DNA of 64,000 nt from Streptomyces scabiei 87.22 (GTDB lineage: Bacteria > Actinomycetota > Actinomycetes > Streptomycetales > Streptomycetaceae): the NCBI RefSeq assembly GCF_000091305.1, contig NC_013929.1, positions 1,798,001 through 1,862,000 on the forward strand, written 5' to 3'. Under the pieces are notes generated by a model. The model saw only the letters and a program-made list of their open reading frames with translations, was not told where the DNA came from and did not search any database. This document shows positions 19,919 through 27,562 of this stretch, piece after piece. The stretch's first letter is position 1. Every line of letters begins with the position of its first letter. Both the position numbers and the translations under genes were made by a program.

Positions 19919-20266
19919 ATGACAGTGAGCATTATCCACATGTTCGTGCGATGGATCCTGGGCGTGTTCGCGCCCGGCACGGGAAGGCGCCGCACAGACG
20001 GGCGCGCCACCCGCCTGACCCCCGCGCGTACGCCGGAGGCGCCCCGCCCGCCTGCGCCGTGGCCTCCCCTGCGGCGGTCGCCGTACGGCATCGAGGAGCC
20101 GTTGCCCGGCGAGGCGACGGCCGTGGTCCGGCCGTATGTCGTTCTCGCTGAGCGGGAGTGTGAGCGGGCGCGGCAGCGGCAGCGTCGTGTCGCCATGGTT
20201 CTGGCGGCGGACTTCGGCATCGACCTTGACCTGCATGTGGTCGGCGCTGAGGCGGTGGCCCGGTGA
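19919..20266 (+). CDS. Hypothetical protein, first gene of a small operon
   Basis: 115 residues from ATG 19919 behind GAGGAGCT. It begins with a short hydrophobic helix (IIHMFVRWILGVFA), continues with a Pro/Arg-rich linker and ends in a mostly helical segment (RECERARQRQRRVAMVLAAD). I do not recognise the family. Its stop overlaps the next GTG (GTGA). The same arrangement with a GntR gene and a tiny CxxC protein is familiar in Streptomyces, but I know no function. Confidence 0.7.
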   Translation: MTVSIIHMFVRWILGVFAPGTGRRRTDGRATRLTPARTPEAPRPPAPWPPLRRSPYGIEEPLPGEATAVVRPYVVLAERECERARQRQRRVAMVLAADFGIDLDLHVVGAEAVAR

Positions 20267-20499
20267 GCGAGCAGAGCGAGCGTTCCGAGACGGCCCCGGG
20301 CGGGACGCGTGCGCCGGTGCGGATGTGTGTGCGCTGCTGCGCGATCACCGGTACGCCGGTCGTCGTCTCCGAGGTGCACCAGGGCTCCGGCCCCGGCTTC
20401 ACGGTGTACGCGTGCCGGGACTGCGCCCCACACTTCCCGCGCGTGCCGGATGTGCTGTCACTGCCGCCCGCGTCCCGCCGCGGCGGTGGCGAGCGGTGA
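20263..20499 (+). CDS. Small CxxC protein, hypothetical
   Basis: 78 residues from GTG 20263, overlapping the previous stop by four bases. Two cysteine pairs (MCVRCC and YACRDCAPHF) about 30 residues apart could bind one zinc as a small ribbon. No other domain. Coupled start and stop place it in one operon with its neighbours. Confidence 0.7.
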   Translation: MSEQSERSETAPGGTRAPVRMCVRCCAITGTPVVVSEVHQGSGPGFTVYACRDCAPHFPRVPDVLSLPPASRRGGGER

Positions 20500-20789
20500 T
20501 CGCCGGAACGCCTCCCGAACCGGGCAGGTCCCGCCTGACCATCAGCACCTACCGCCTCGATGGCGACGGGCGCCGGGTCGGCGTGGCGGAGCCGACCGCG
20601 TATGCCCCCGGTACGGGCACGCTCCCTCGGGTGGCCCCCGTGCCGCTGCCCGCGTTGCCGGACCGACCGCGACGGTCCACACGGCCGGTAGTGGCTCCCG
20701 CGGACGGGCCTTCGGGCGGCGTCCCGCGAGGCATGCGCCAGCGTTCCCGTCGGGATGGCGGGGCACGGACGACGGCTCCCAGAGCGTGA
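20496..20789 (+). CDS. Hypothetical protein, last gene of the small operon
   Basis: 97 residues from GTG 20496, overlapping the previous stop (GTGA). The N-terminal part (SRLTISTYRLDGDGRRVGVA) looks like a short beta hairpin; the rest is Pro/Arg-rich and low in complexity. The stop codon sits in the loop of the terminator hairpin at 20772-20802. No family recognised; support comes from overlap, direction and codon bias. Confidence 0.55.
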   Translation: MIAGTPPEPGRSRLTISTYRLDGDGRRVGVAEPTAYAPGTGTLPRVAPVPLPALPDRPRRSTRPVVAPADGPSGGVPRGMRQRSRRDGGARTTAPRA

Positions 20790-20802
20790 CTCTGGGAGCC
20801 GT
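20772..20802 (+). terminator. Hairpin terminator of the small operon
   Basis: A 13-bp perfect stem (ACGGCTCCCAGAG / CTCTGGGAGCCGT) with a 5-base loop containing the stop codon of the preceding gene. There is no T tract, as is usual in Streptomyces. A near copy with the same flank GGGGCACGGACG is at 21971-22003. Confidence 0.75.
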
Positions 20803-20830
20803 GCGCTGCACGACCAAGGGTGCTCAAATT

Positions 20831-20862
20831 ATTACCCCTGCATGATATTGTGCAGGGGTAAT
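20831..20862 (+). promoter_or_regulatory. Operator of the HigB/HigA-type module
   Basis: A 12-bp perfect inverted repeat (ATTACCCCTGCA / TGCAGGGGTAAT) flanks TGATATTG, an AT-rich spot that could serve as -10. It lies about 20 bp before the toxin start. Antitoxins of this type bind palindromes over their own promoter; binding here is inferred. Confidence 0.7.
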
Positions 20863-20882
20863 GAACGGGAATGAGGGAGTGT

Positions 20883-21239
20883 ATGCCCTTCAAGATCGTC
20901 GTGGTGGAACCAGCGAGGAACTGGTTGCACCGTCTCCGTCAAACCGACAGGGGCACGCTCGTCCAGATCACGCAGGCACTCAACGTTCTGCAGATCGAAG
21001 GCCCCGCTTTGGGGCGCCCTCTCGTTGACCGGATCACCGGCTCGGCGCTGCCGAACCTCAAGGAGCTACGGCCCGGCTCATCCGGAACCAGCTAGGTGAG
21101 ACTGTTGTTCGTGTTCGATCCCGAGCGGAACGCTGTGATTCTGGTCGGCGGCGACAAGGCCGGCAACTGGTCCGGGTGGTACCGGACGGCGATCAAGGAA
21201 GCGGAAGAGGCGTACGCGGCGTACAGGGAGGAGTCATGA
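20883..21239 (+). pseudogene. HigB/RelE-type toxin gene interrupted by an amber codon
   Basis: Starting at ATG 20883 (MPFKIVVVEPARNWLHRLRQ), the frame reads LPNLKELRPGSSGTS, meets TAG at 21093-21095, then continues in the same frame with VRLLFVFDPERNAVILVGGD, NWSGWYRTAIKEAEEAY and a stop at 21237-21239. Family members usually have S-E-V-R-L-L at this point, so a single GAG to TAG change explains the break. The downstream part keeps the core strands and the GDK-N-W-WY motif. Unless the stop is read through, no complete toxin is made. The end overlaps the antitoxin ATG. Confidence 0.8.
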
Positions 21240-21577
21240 GCGTGAAGAAGCAGAGCACTGCGAACGCCGTCGACTGGGATGATCTCAAGGAAGAGTTCGG
21301 CTTCTCCCCGGAGGAGCAGAAGGAGATCGCACAGGGAACCGCCGCGCTCCTGTCCGAAGTGCGCGCTTACCGCCTCGCCGAGGTCCGCAAGCGCCAGCAC
21401 ATGACACAGACTGCGGTGGCCAAGATCCTCGGCGTCACCCAGGGACGCGTCTCGGCCATCGAGAAGGGTGCGCTCAGCCGCTCCGAGGTCGACACGCTTG
21501 CCGCCTACGTCGAAGCCCTCGGCGGAAAGCTCAAGCTCGTGGCCGACTTCGGCGATGAATCGCTTGTGCTGGGGTAA
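21236..21577 (+). CDS. HigA-type XRE antitoxin
   Basis: 113 residues from ATG 21236, overlapping the toxin stop (ATGA). The N-terminus (DDLKEEFGFSPEEQKEI) wraps toxin in this family. Residues ~50-105 are an XRE helix-turn-helix (MTQTAVAKILGVTQGRVSAI). Intact, so it can still repress the palindrome at 20831-20862. With the toxin broken it is probably an orphan antitoxin or a regulator of itself. Confidence 0.85.
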   Translation: MSVKKQSTANAVDWDDLKEEFGFSPEEQKEIAQGTAALLSEVRAYRLAEVRKRQHMTQTAVAKILGVTQGRVSAIEKGALSRSEVDTLAAYVEALGGKLKLVADFGDESLVLG

Positions 21578-21746
21578 GTCACGATCAAGGCCCGGCGGCC
21601 GACACAGCGCCCGCACCGGACCCGTCCTCGGTCACCCGGTGCCCGGCCGTGCCGGTCTCCGGACAAGGGCCCACCGCCTCGCCTGCCCAACGGCCACGCG
21701 TCGAACACGCTGCCCCCCGCCGCTGACCAACCACGCAGAGGCCGAA

Positions 21747-21785
21747 CGATGGTGCCGCCGGAGCCATGATCCGGCGGCACCATCG
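21747..21785 (+). terminator. Strong hairpin downstream of the antitoxin
   Basis: A perfect 16-bp stem (arms 21747-21762 and 21770-21785, core GGTGCCGCCGGA / TCCGGCGGCACC) with a 7-base loop, 170 bp after the antitoxin stop. The rest of 21578-21970 shows no convincing gene; the GC-rich frames there lack family motifs. Confidence 0.65.
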
Positions 21786-21970
21786 GCCCTCCGGACATCG
21801 AACGCCGGTAGACGCTCGGCCCCGGTCCGGCCTCAGCCCCGGCCGCACGAGCACGCTCCCGCCGGTGTCCCCGCCCGGGAGCGTGGCCGCCTACCGTGAC
21901 ACCGAGCCGCGAACGGAACGTTCGCGAAGCACACCGCGGTGCAGTCCGGATGGCAGGCACGGGGCACGGA

Positions 21971-22003
21971 CGCGGCCCCCAGACAGTGATTCTGGGGGCC
22001 GCG
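21971..22003. terminator. Second copy of the small-operon terminator
   Basis: 13-bp stem (CGCGGCCCCCAGA / TCTGGGGGCCGCG), 7-base loop, preceded by GGGGCACGGACG exactly as at 20760. No intact gene precedes it, so it may be the tail of a decayed paralogue of the 20496-20789 gene. It also lies about 235 bp beyond the 3' end of the convergent XRE gene; the 22004-22238 stretch holds no gene I can support. Confidence 0.6.
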
Positions 22004-22238
22004 TGCTGCCGCCAGGGTCTTGTCCCGCTTCATGGTGTAAGCGACCTTGCTCGACGTGTTCCGGTAAGCCGAGCGTCGGCCACCGCATGGGACACGGCTC
22101 CCGAGCCACGCAGCGGCTGACCTGCCGTCAGCGCCCTGCGCGGCCCCGAGCGGCGCCGTTGCTGCGATGGCCTGCGGATTCCGGCGCGTTGATCCGCTAC
22201 ACCAACTGGCGGGACGCCACCGCCGCCCAGAACCGGGT

Positions 22239-23093
22239 TCAGCTCAGGGCGTCGATGGCCTTCAAGATCAGGGCACGCGCATCAGCCCCGTACACGGCCA
22301 GTTCTGTGAGCCGGGCGAACGCCCGCAAGTACATGTCCAGTTCGCCCGGCGCCGTGACGGTCACCTTCGCGGCGAGCAACTCCACATGGATCCGCGAGTC
22401 GTCGAAGACCGTGAACTGCTCCAGCGGCCACATGACCGCCTCCCGCGTGGCCGTGGCCGGGATGATGCCGAGTGACATGGATGGCAAGGACATCGCGGCC
22501 AGCAGGTTGCCGAGCTGGCCGGCCATCACGTCCTGATCGCCTACCCGATGATGGAGGACGTTCTCCTCGACCAGCGTCGCGAAGCGGTGGTCTCCCTCGT
22601 GGATGACGCGGGCGCGGCGCATGCGGACCTCGACCGCGTCGGCCACGTCGTCCGGGGTGCCGCGGAAGCCCGCGATCGTGCGCATCAGCGCCGTCGCGTA
22701 GCCGGGTGTCTGAAGATAGCCGGGCACGACATGAGAGGCGTACACGCGGAAGTGGCGGGTGCGCTCGTACAGCTTGGCCGAGGACTCCGCCAACTGCTTC
22801 ATACCCGTCCGCTGGAGCCGCTTCCACTGCAGGTACATGGAGTCGGCCTGCCGGTTGGCCGCGATGAGGTCGTCCGCCTGGTCGTGCGCGCCGCAGGCCG
22901 CACACCAGACGCGGATGTCGGCGTCGGCCGGCGCGGTGACAGCGTTCTCGATCCTCGACGACTTGGCGACGGACCAGCCCGCGAGACGGGCGAGCTCCTT
23001 GCCGGTGATGCCCGCGTCCAGGCGCAGCTCCCGCAGCCGGGCCGCGAGAGCCGCGCGTGCTTCCTGCACGCTGGACGTGGGAAAAGTGGACAT
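22239..23093 (-). CDS. XRE-family regulator with DUF5753
   Basis: 284 residues. Residues ~10-70 are an XRE helix-turn-helix (LRELRLDAGITGKELARLAG, VAKSSRIENAV). The rest is the DUF5753 ligand-like domain with HVVPGYLQTPGYATALM, VEENVLHHRVGD and SMSLGIIPATA. In Streptomyces these are abundant and usually paired with a DUF397 or DUF6879 partner. It is the last gene of a three-gene leftward operon, 6 bp after the DUF6879 gene. Confidence 0.9.
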   Translation of the reverse strand: MSTFPTSSVQEARAALAARLRELRLDAGITGKELARLAGWSVAKSSRIENAVTAPADADIRVWCAACGAHDQADDLIAANRQADSMYLQWKRLQRTGMKQLAESSAKLYERTRHFRVYASHVVPGYLQTPGYATALMRTIAGFRGTPDDVADAVEVRMRRARVIHEGDHRFATLVEENVLHHRVGDQDVMAGQLGNLLAAMSLPSMSLGIIPATATREAVMWPLEQFTVFDDSRIHVELLAAKVTVTAPGELDMYLRAFARLTELAVYGADARALILKAIDALS

Positions 23094-23099
23094 GGACGG

Positions 23100-23615
23100 T
23101 TACTTGACCTCGTACTGGTGGTGAGGGGTGGCCCGTTCCCAGATCCGTTCGTATGCGGCCGCGTGCTGGGAGACCGTGCTGGGTTCGTCGCAGAGTTCCT
23201 TGCCGACCCATTCGCCGCCGCCGGAAAAGTGGTGGACGCGTATCAGTCGCCCGTCGAAGATCCACAAGTCGGTGCCCGGAACGAGCAGGTCCCACGCGCG
23301 GTGCCGTGGGAGCCAGCGCACCTCCTCGCCGGCTTCCACGTTGGCACGGGTCTGATAGTGCTCCCACGCGATGTAGTCGGTGACCGGCTCGGACACGATC
23401 CTGACGCGCCGCACGTGCACGCCGCGAGCGACAGCCTCCGCGATGTTCTGGTGGTAGGGACGCCACCAGGAACCCCGGTCGTCCCAGTCGACGCGCCGGC
23501 CGTCCTGCCAGGCTTCGAAGCGGGGGTTGGTGAAGTAGGCGTCCCTCATCTCCAGATGGGCGGCCGACTGCACGGTGTCGGCGAGGAGTTCAGCGAACTC
23601 CGGGATCGAGCTCAT
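23100..23615 (-). CDS. DUF6879-family protein
   Basis: 171 residues, LLADTVQSAAHLEMRDAYF, then VRRVRIVSEPVTDYIAWEHY and LWIFDGRLIRVHHFSGGG. These match the DUF6879 proteins that sit directly upstream of XRE-DUF5753 genes in Streptomyces. Biochemical role unknown; a partner of the regulator is likely. Its start overlaps the end of the 23841-23590 gene. Confidence 0.85.
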   Translation of the reverse strand: MSSIPEFAELLADTVQSAAHLEMRDAYFTNPRFEAWQDGRRVDWDDRGSWWRPYHQNIAEAVARGVHVRRVRIVSEPVTDYIAWEHYQTRANVEAGEEVRWLPRHRAWDLLVPGTDLWIFDGRLIRVHHFSGGGEWVGKELCDEPSTVSQHAAAYERIWERATPHHQYEVK

Positions 23616-23841
23616 CGCACGCCTTCCTGATGATCGGGATCATACGGGCCGGGATCCTGATGACAGTCTCGCCGGACGGGATGGGCGCCCTCGCTGGGGA
23701 CAACGCGTCGCATGTCGCGGTCGTCTCGTCGTCGGCCTGGTAGCTCTGGATCAGCAGATCGTCCGTGCTGGTGTCCACCCAGACTGTGGGGCATCCGTCC
23801 TCGTCTGTCTCGGGGTCGATCCCAACGAACTCAATGTTCAT
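23590..23841 (-). CDS. Hypothetical protein upstream of the DUF6879/XRE pair
   Basis: 83 residues (MNIEFVGIDPETDEDGCPTV and VIRIPARMIPIIRKACDEL). A compact acidic protein repeatedly found as first gene of DUF6879-XRE operons. It overlaps the next gene by 26 bases, which supports translational coupling. Function unknown. The 23842-24071 gap upstream is a divergent promoter region, with a TTGACC box on the reverse strand near 23910. Confidence 0.8.
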   Translation of the reverse strand: MNIEFVGIDPETDEDGCPTVWVDTSTDDLLIQSYQADDETTATCDALSPARAPIPSGETVIRIPARMIPIIRKACDELDPGVR

Positions 23842-24071
23842 GGTGGCTGACTCTCCCGCGCTGGTTGGTTGCAGCGATTTACACCACCATCATGTGTAAG
23901 CGTCGCACGGTCAAGAGCACATCTCACTCATGACCAGCAGCTTCAAACTGCCATGTAATTCGGTGCAATATCGTGGCCTGGCCGAGGAGGGTTTCCTACG
24001 GTCGGGGCAGACGACGGAACCCGGCAGCCGCCCGAACGGCCCCGGGCATGGCCGACTGTGAAGGAGTCGAC

Positions 24072-24446
24072 GTGCCGAACTGTGCCGCCCGCACATCCGC
24101 TGCGGCAGACCTCGACGATCCGCCGGACATCACCACCATGCGCTCCACCGCCGACCGGATCCTCGCCTTCGACGCGCAGCCCATCGCTCCCAAGGACCTT
24201 GAGACGTTCCGGATCTGCATGCGCGGACAGATCGAATTACTCATCCCCGCCGTCCAGGGCCTGGCCGCCAGGTTCCCGAAAGGGGACATCCCGCGCGAGT
24301 GCGCCCTGGCCGGTGCGCGTGAAGCAAGCATGCGGCTCCGGCTGGATGTCGGCGGCAGCAGCCCCGTGCGCATGTCCGTGTCGATGAAGCTGGCCCGCTC
24401 CGTGGTCGCCCTGTGCGACCACTACGAGAACCTCGGCGGCCGGTGA
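24072..24446 (+). CDS. DUF6415-family protein
   Basis: 124 residues from GTG 24072, chosen because GAAGGAG lies 6 bp upstream. Features of the family are visible: TADRILAFDAQPIAPKDLET, RGQIELLIPAVQGLA and LARSVVALCDHYENL. All helical, cytoplasmic. The family is annotated with natural-product loci but has no proven activity. Confidence 0.8.
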   Translation: MPNCAARTSAAADLDDPPDITTMRSTADRILAFDAQPIAPKDLETFRICMRGQIELLIPAVQGLAARFPKGDIPRECALAGAREASMRLRLDVGGSSPVRMSVSMKLARSVVALCDHYENLGGR

Positions 24447-24566
24447 CCCTCCCCGCCTCGTGACACCCCTGCATGCCCGCCCCGGCTCCCCACCCCTGGA
24501 CAGGTCGAGCAGCCGGGGCGGGTTGCACCACACAGCACGGCAACGACACCCCAGAAGGGCAGGTCA

Positions 24567-25067
24567 ATGACCGTCACACTCGAACAGCCCGCCAGGACGC
24601 TCACGCGGGACCCGAAGGAACTCCTCAACGCGGTCGCTCCGCACATCACCGAGTTGACCGTCAACGTGTTCGACTCCGGCATGAGCCTGTGGGACCGCGA
24701 GGTCTCCCTGCTCCTGCGCGACCACACCATGGTCCGCGACATGGCCGAACGGATCCTCGGCAACGCCGTCATGTACGTCATGGGCTCCATCGAGAACCCC
24801 GACGTCCACCTGGGCGTCGGCAAGCTCGTCGACATCGGCGTCCACCAGCTCATCCTCGACACACCCGTCTGGTGGGGCATCTGCCGCCTGTACAACGGCG
24901 GCCGGTTCAAGCACCACGCGCCGTTCATCGAGCGCCGCCGCGACGGTCTGTGCCTGCGCACCGGCGACTTCCTCCGCTCCCAGGGCTGGGCGATCGACGA
25001 GGAGCTATGGTCCGTCGACGGCACGGACTGCTCGCCGTGCGACGACAAGGTCCCCGACAGCCACTGA
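24567..25067 (+). CDS. Hypothetical protein resembling the GRDP/glycine-rich-domain family
   Basis: 166 residues. The central motif VDIGVHQLILDTPVWWGICR followed by YNGGRFKHHAPF matches the V-D-x-x-x-H-x-x-I-L-x-T-x-x-Y/W-x-x-x-C pattern of proteins related to plant glycine-rich-domain proteins (DUF1399-like). A terminal CSPC could bind metal. It sits 120 bp after the DUF6415 gene and 79 bp before a methyltransferase in the same direction. Family link by motif only. Confidence 0.6.
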   Translation: MTVTLEQPARTLTRDPKELLNAVAPHITELTVNVFDSGMSLWDREVSLLLRDHTMVRDMAERILGNAVMYVMGSIENPDVHLGVGKLVDIGVHQLILDTPVWWGICRLYNGGRFKHHAPFIERRRDGLCLRTGDFLRSQGWAIDEELWSVDGTDCSPCDDKVPDSH

Positions 25068-25146
25068 TCCCGGCCGCTACAGTCGCCCCCGCCCTCACGG
25101 CTCCCCGAGGGCGGGGCCCCGCATCCCGACGACCAGAGGAACAGCT

Positions 25147-25800
25147 GTGCCCGTGCCGCACGACATCGCCGCCGAGACCGAACTGTGGGACGCGTACGCC
25201 GAGTCCGCGTTCAAGGACGACGCCGAGCCGTCGTTCTGCTGGACCCAGTACGCCGGCCACGGCCCCGGCCCCGAACTCCTCGGCAACCCGGAGACCGTGC
25301 TGGAGATCGGATGCGGCACCGGCCGCGCCCTCGCCCACCTCGCACGACAAGGCGTCAAGGCCACCGGGGTCGACCTGTCGCCGCGCATGGTCGCGCTCGC
25401 GGGCGAGAAGTGGGCGCCGCTCGGGGTGCGGATCGAACCGGGAGAGATCCTCGATTGGCTCGCCGCCGACGAGGGGCGGTACGACGCCGTGTACTCCGTC
25501 TTCGGCGCGGCCTGGTTCACCGACCCGTCCCGCCTCTTCCCCCTCGTCCACCAGCACCTCGTCCCGGGCGGCGTCTTCGTGTTCTCCCAGCCGCCGGCCA
25601 TCCCGGGCGCCTACGGGCCGCAGGGCATGTACAAGGGCGGGTTCGCGGGGAAGGCCATGTTCACGTACCGGTACAGCTACAAGCCCGCAGTGTGGGAGCG
25701 GCACCTGCTCCAGGCCGGTTTCACGTCCGCTGAGGCGACGGTGGTGGATGCCCCGAAAGCCGGGCACATCGGCACGCTCGTCGTCCAGGCCCGCGCCTGA
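25147..25800 (+). CDS. Class I SAM-dependent methyltransferase
   Basis: 217 residues from GTG 25147 behind AGAGGAACAG. SAM motif I is VLEIGCGTGRALAHLARQGV, followed by the acidic end of strand 2, GVDLSPRM, and motif IV-like YDAVYSVFGAAWFTDPSRLF. This is the small-molecule type of Rossmann methyltransferase; it lacks DNA-methylase NPPY/DPPY. Substrate unknown. Last gene before a convergent HNH gene. Confidence 0.85.
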   Translation: MPVPHDIAAETELWDAYAESAFKDDAEPSFCWTQYAGHGPGPELLGNPETVLEIGCGTGRALAHLARQGVKATGVDLSPRMVALAGEKWAPLGVRIEPGEILDWLAADEGRYDAVYSVFGAAWFTDPSRLFPLVHQHLVPGGVFVFSQPPAIPGAYGPQGMYKGGFAGKAMFTYRYSYKPAVWERHLLQAGFTSAEATVVDAPKAGHIGTLVVQARA

Positions 25801-25924
25801 CAGTCGCGTCACGGCCCCGGCCCGCATCCTCCGTAGCCGACCGGGACCACCTCATGGCCCACGGAACGCCCCTGGCCGGTGGCTACGGGGTGACGTTGGG
25901 GTGTTCGGGTCTGCCGGTGCCCGG

Positions 25925-27286
25925 TCAGAACAGTGCCAGGCCCTCGCCGTTGGTGTCCGCTATGACCGGCCGGGGCTGGGCGGGGAGGTCGTCCACGCGG
26001 TCGGGGCCGGCCGCGGCTGCCACGGCGGGGGCCGTCTCGGCCAACCAGACGCGGAACCGCTCGACGGCTTCGCGGTAGGGGACGTGCGCCAGGACACGGT
26101 GCTCGCCGGAGGGGCAGCAGTCGACGACGACCGTGAGCAGGCAGGAACGGGGCGCGTTCTGACTGCCCGTCCAGGACACGCGCAGGACACCGCACGGCGT
26201 GCGCCCGCGGGAGGCTCGGTGGGTCGGGCGCAGCGATCGGCAGGCTACGTGAGCGGTCCATGCGGCGAGGTGCGGCAGGGGCAGGGTCGTGCGGGCGCGG
26301 CAGCCGGGGCAGCGGTGCCAGTGGCGGAGCCAGTCGTCGGTGTCGGTGTGGAAGAGGCGGGTGTAGCGGTTCGCCACGCGGATGTCGTTGCTGTACAGGT
26401 GGTCGGGACGTTCGAGTGTGTTGCAGGACTGGCAGACGGGGGCGCGGACGTAGCCGTGTTCGTGGCAGTGGTCGAGGACTGCGGCGGGCGCGGTGCGGCA
26501 GACGGCGCACGCCCACCCGGCCACCTTGCGGGAGGTGCCCGGCTTCTTGCTGAGCACCGAGTACAACTGGCCTTCCAGCTCCGCGTTGTACGGGCGCGGT
26601 GTGGCGGTGGGGCCCTCAGGGCTCGTGGTCCGCCGACCGTCGGCGTCTTGCCGACCGTCGGCGTCTCGGGCCTGCCGGGGGTGGGAGGGCGGCTCGGTGG
26701 CGGCTGTGCCTGCCCGGCGGGTCCGCGCGGCTTGCTCCCACCGCGCTTCGGCGTGCTCGGCCGCGTCCAGCAGCCTGACCACGGCGCGCGGCAGCCACCA
26801 CGTCCGCTGCGTCCCGTCGCGGGTCTGCTCCACGAGCAACTGTCGCCAGTCGATCCCCGCGAGATGGTGCGGTCGGCCGACTTCACGTCGTGCTGCCCGC
26901 TCGGGGCTGCCCGGCTCCCGCAGTTCACCCGTGATGCGCCGGCGCCAACGCAGCGGCCTCTCCTCGTCGCCCTCCTGCCCCGGCGCCCCGCGAAACGGAC
27001 CGATGCGGACCAGGTCCCGCCGGTCCACCCCCACCGCGTTCAGTTCCACGGCCGCCCGGCGCACCTCACCCTCCGGGACACTCCACCGACCGCCGCTCAC
27101 CCTCACCGTCGCCACCGCATGGCCGCCGAGCAGGACGTACCCCGTCCGGGCATGGGCGGGAGGGCAGGTGAGTGCCCCAGAAGCCGTCGGCACAGCACTG
27201 TCGGCTGTCAGATCGACCCACAGAGCGTCCGCGGCACCGAGGGCGATCAGGCCGTCCGTGCGACCGGGCATGACACGCTCCGACAT
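25925..27286 (-). CDS. Endonuclease VII-like HNH protein
   Basis: 453 residues. Around residue 260-300 is the recombination endonuclease VII zinc/HNH pattern: CAVCRTAPAAVLDHCHEHGY, then VRAPVCQSCNTLE. A second cysteine set (RCPGCRA) follows. The N-terminal ~150 residues look like a separate DNA- or cofactor-binding region with no recognised family. The middle contains a short duplication, DADGRQDADGRR. T4 endonuclease VII cleaves branched DNA; actinobacterial relatives are mostly annotated as endonuclease domain proteins. It diverges from the first McrB gene across 276 bp. Confidence 0.75.
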   Translation of the reverse strand: MSERVMPGRTDGLIALGAADALWVDLTADSAVPTASGALTCPPAHARTGYVLLGGHAVATVRVSGGRWSVPEGEVRRAAVELNAVGVDRRDLVRIGPFRGAPGQEGDEERPLRWRRRITGELREPGSPERAARREVGRPHHLAGIDWRQLLVEQTRDGTQRTWWLPRAVVRLLDAAEHAEARWEQAARTRRAGTAATEPPSHPRQARDADGRQDADGRRTTSPEGPTATPRPYNAELEGQLYSVLSKKPGTSRKVAGWACAVCRTAPAAVLDHCHEHGYVRAPVCQSCNTLERPDHLYSNDIRVANRYTRLFHTDTDDWLRHWHRCPGCRARTTLPLPHLAAWTAHVACRSLRPTHRASRGRTPCGVLRVSWTGSQNAPRSCLLTVVVDCCPSGEHRVLAHVPYREAVERFRVWLAETAPAVAAAAGPDRVDDLPAQPRPVIADTNGEGLALF

Positions 27287-27562
27287 ACCGACAGGCTATC
27301 GGCGCCGACGCGGCCACGGGCTTCCAGGCGCGGACCGCCAGGGCGTGGGGTCTCGAAGGAGTGCTGACCAAGGTCGCGGACCTTCCCCGGGATAGCGAGT
27401 ACCCGGTGACTCGCCGCCGGCTGAGGGGCGTTGATCCTGCGGCAACTTCCTTCAGTGCGTACCTGCATTGCTTCTCTGCCGGCCACCTGGATCGCACGCC
27501 GGAAGTTACCCGACCTCACCGGACGATGGGAGCGCCACGTCGTACTCCGGCATCATGACCCC

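Noticed and set aside
21585..21960. Reverse-strand frames over 21.6-21.9 kb
   Set aside because: No family motif, Arg/Gly-rich, and they overlap the terminator hairpin at 21747-21785.
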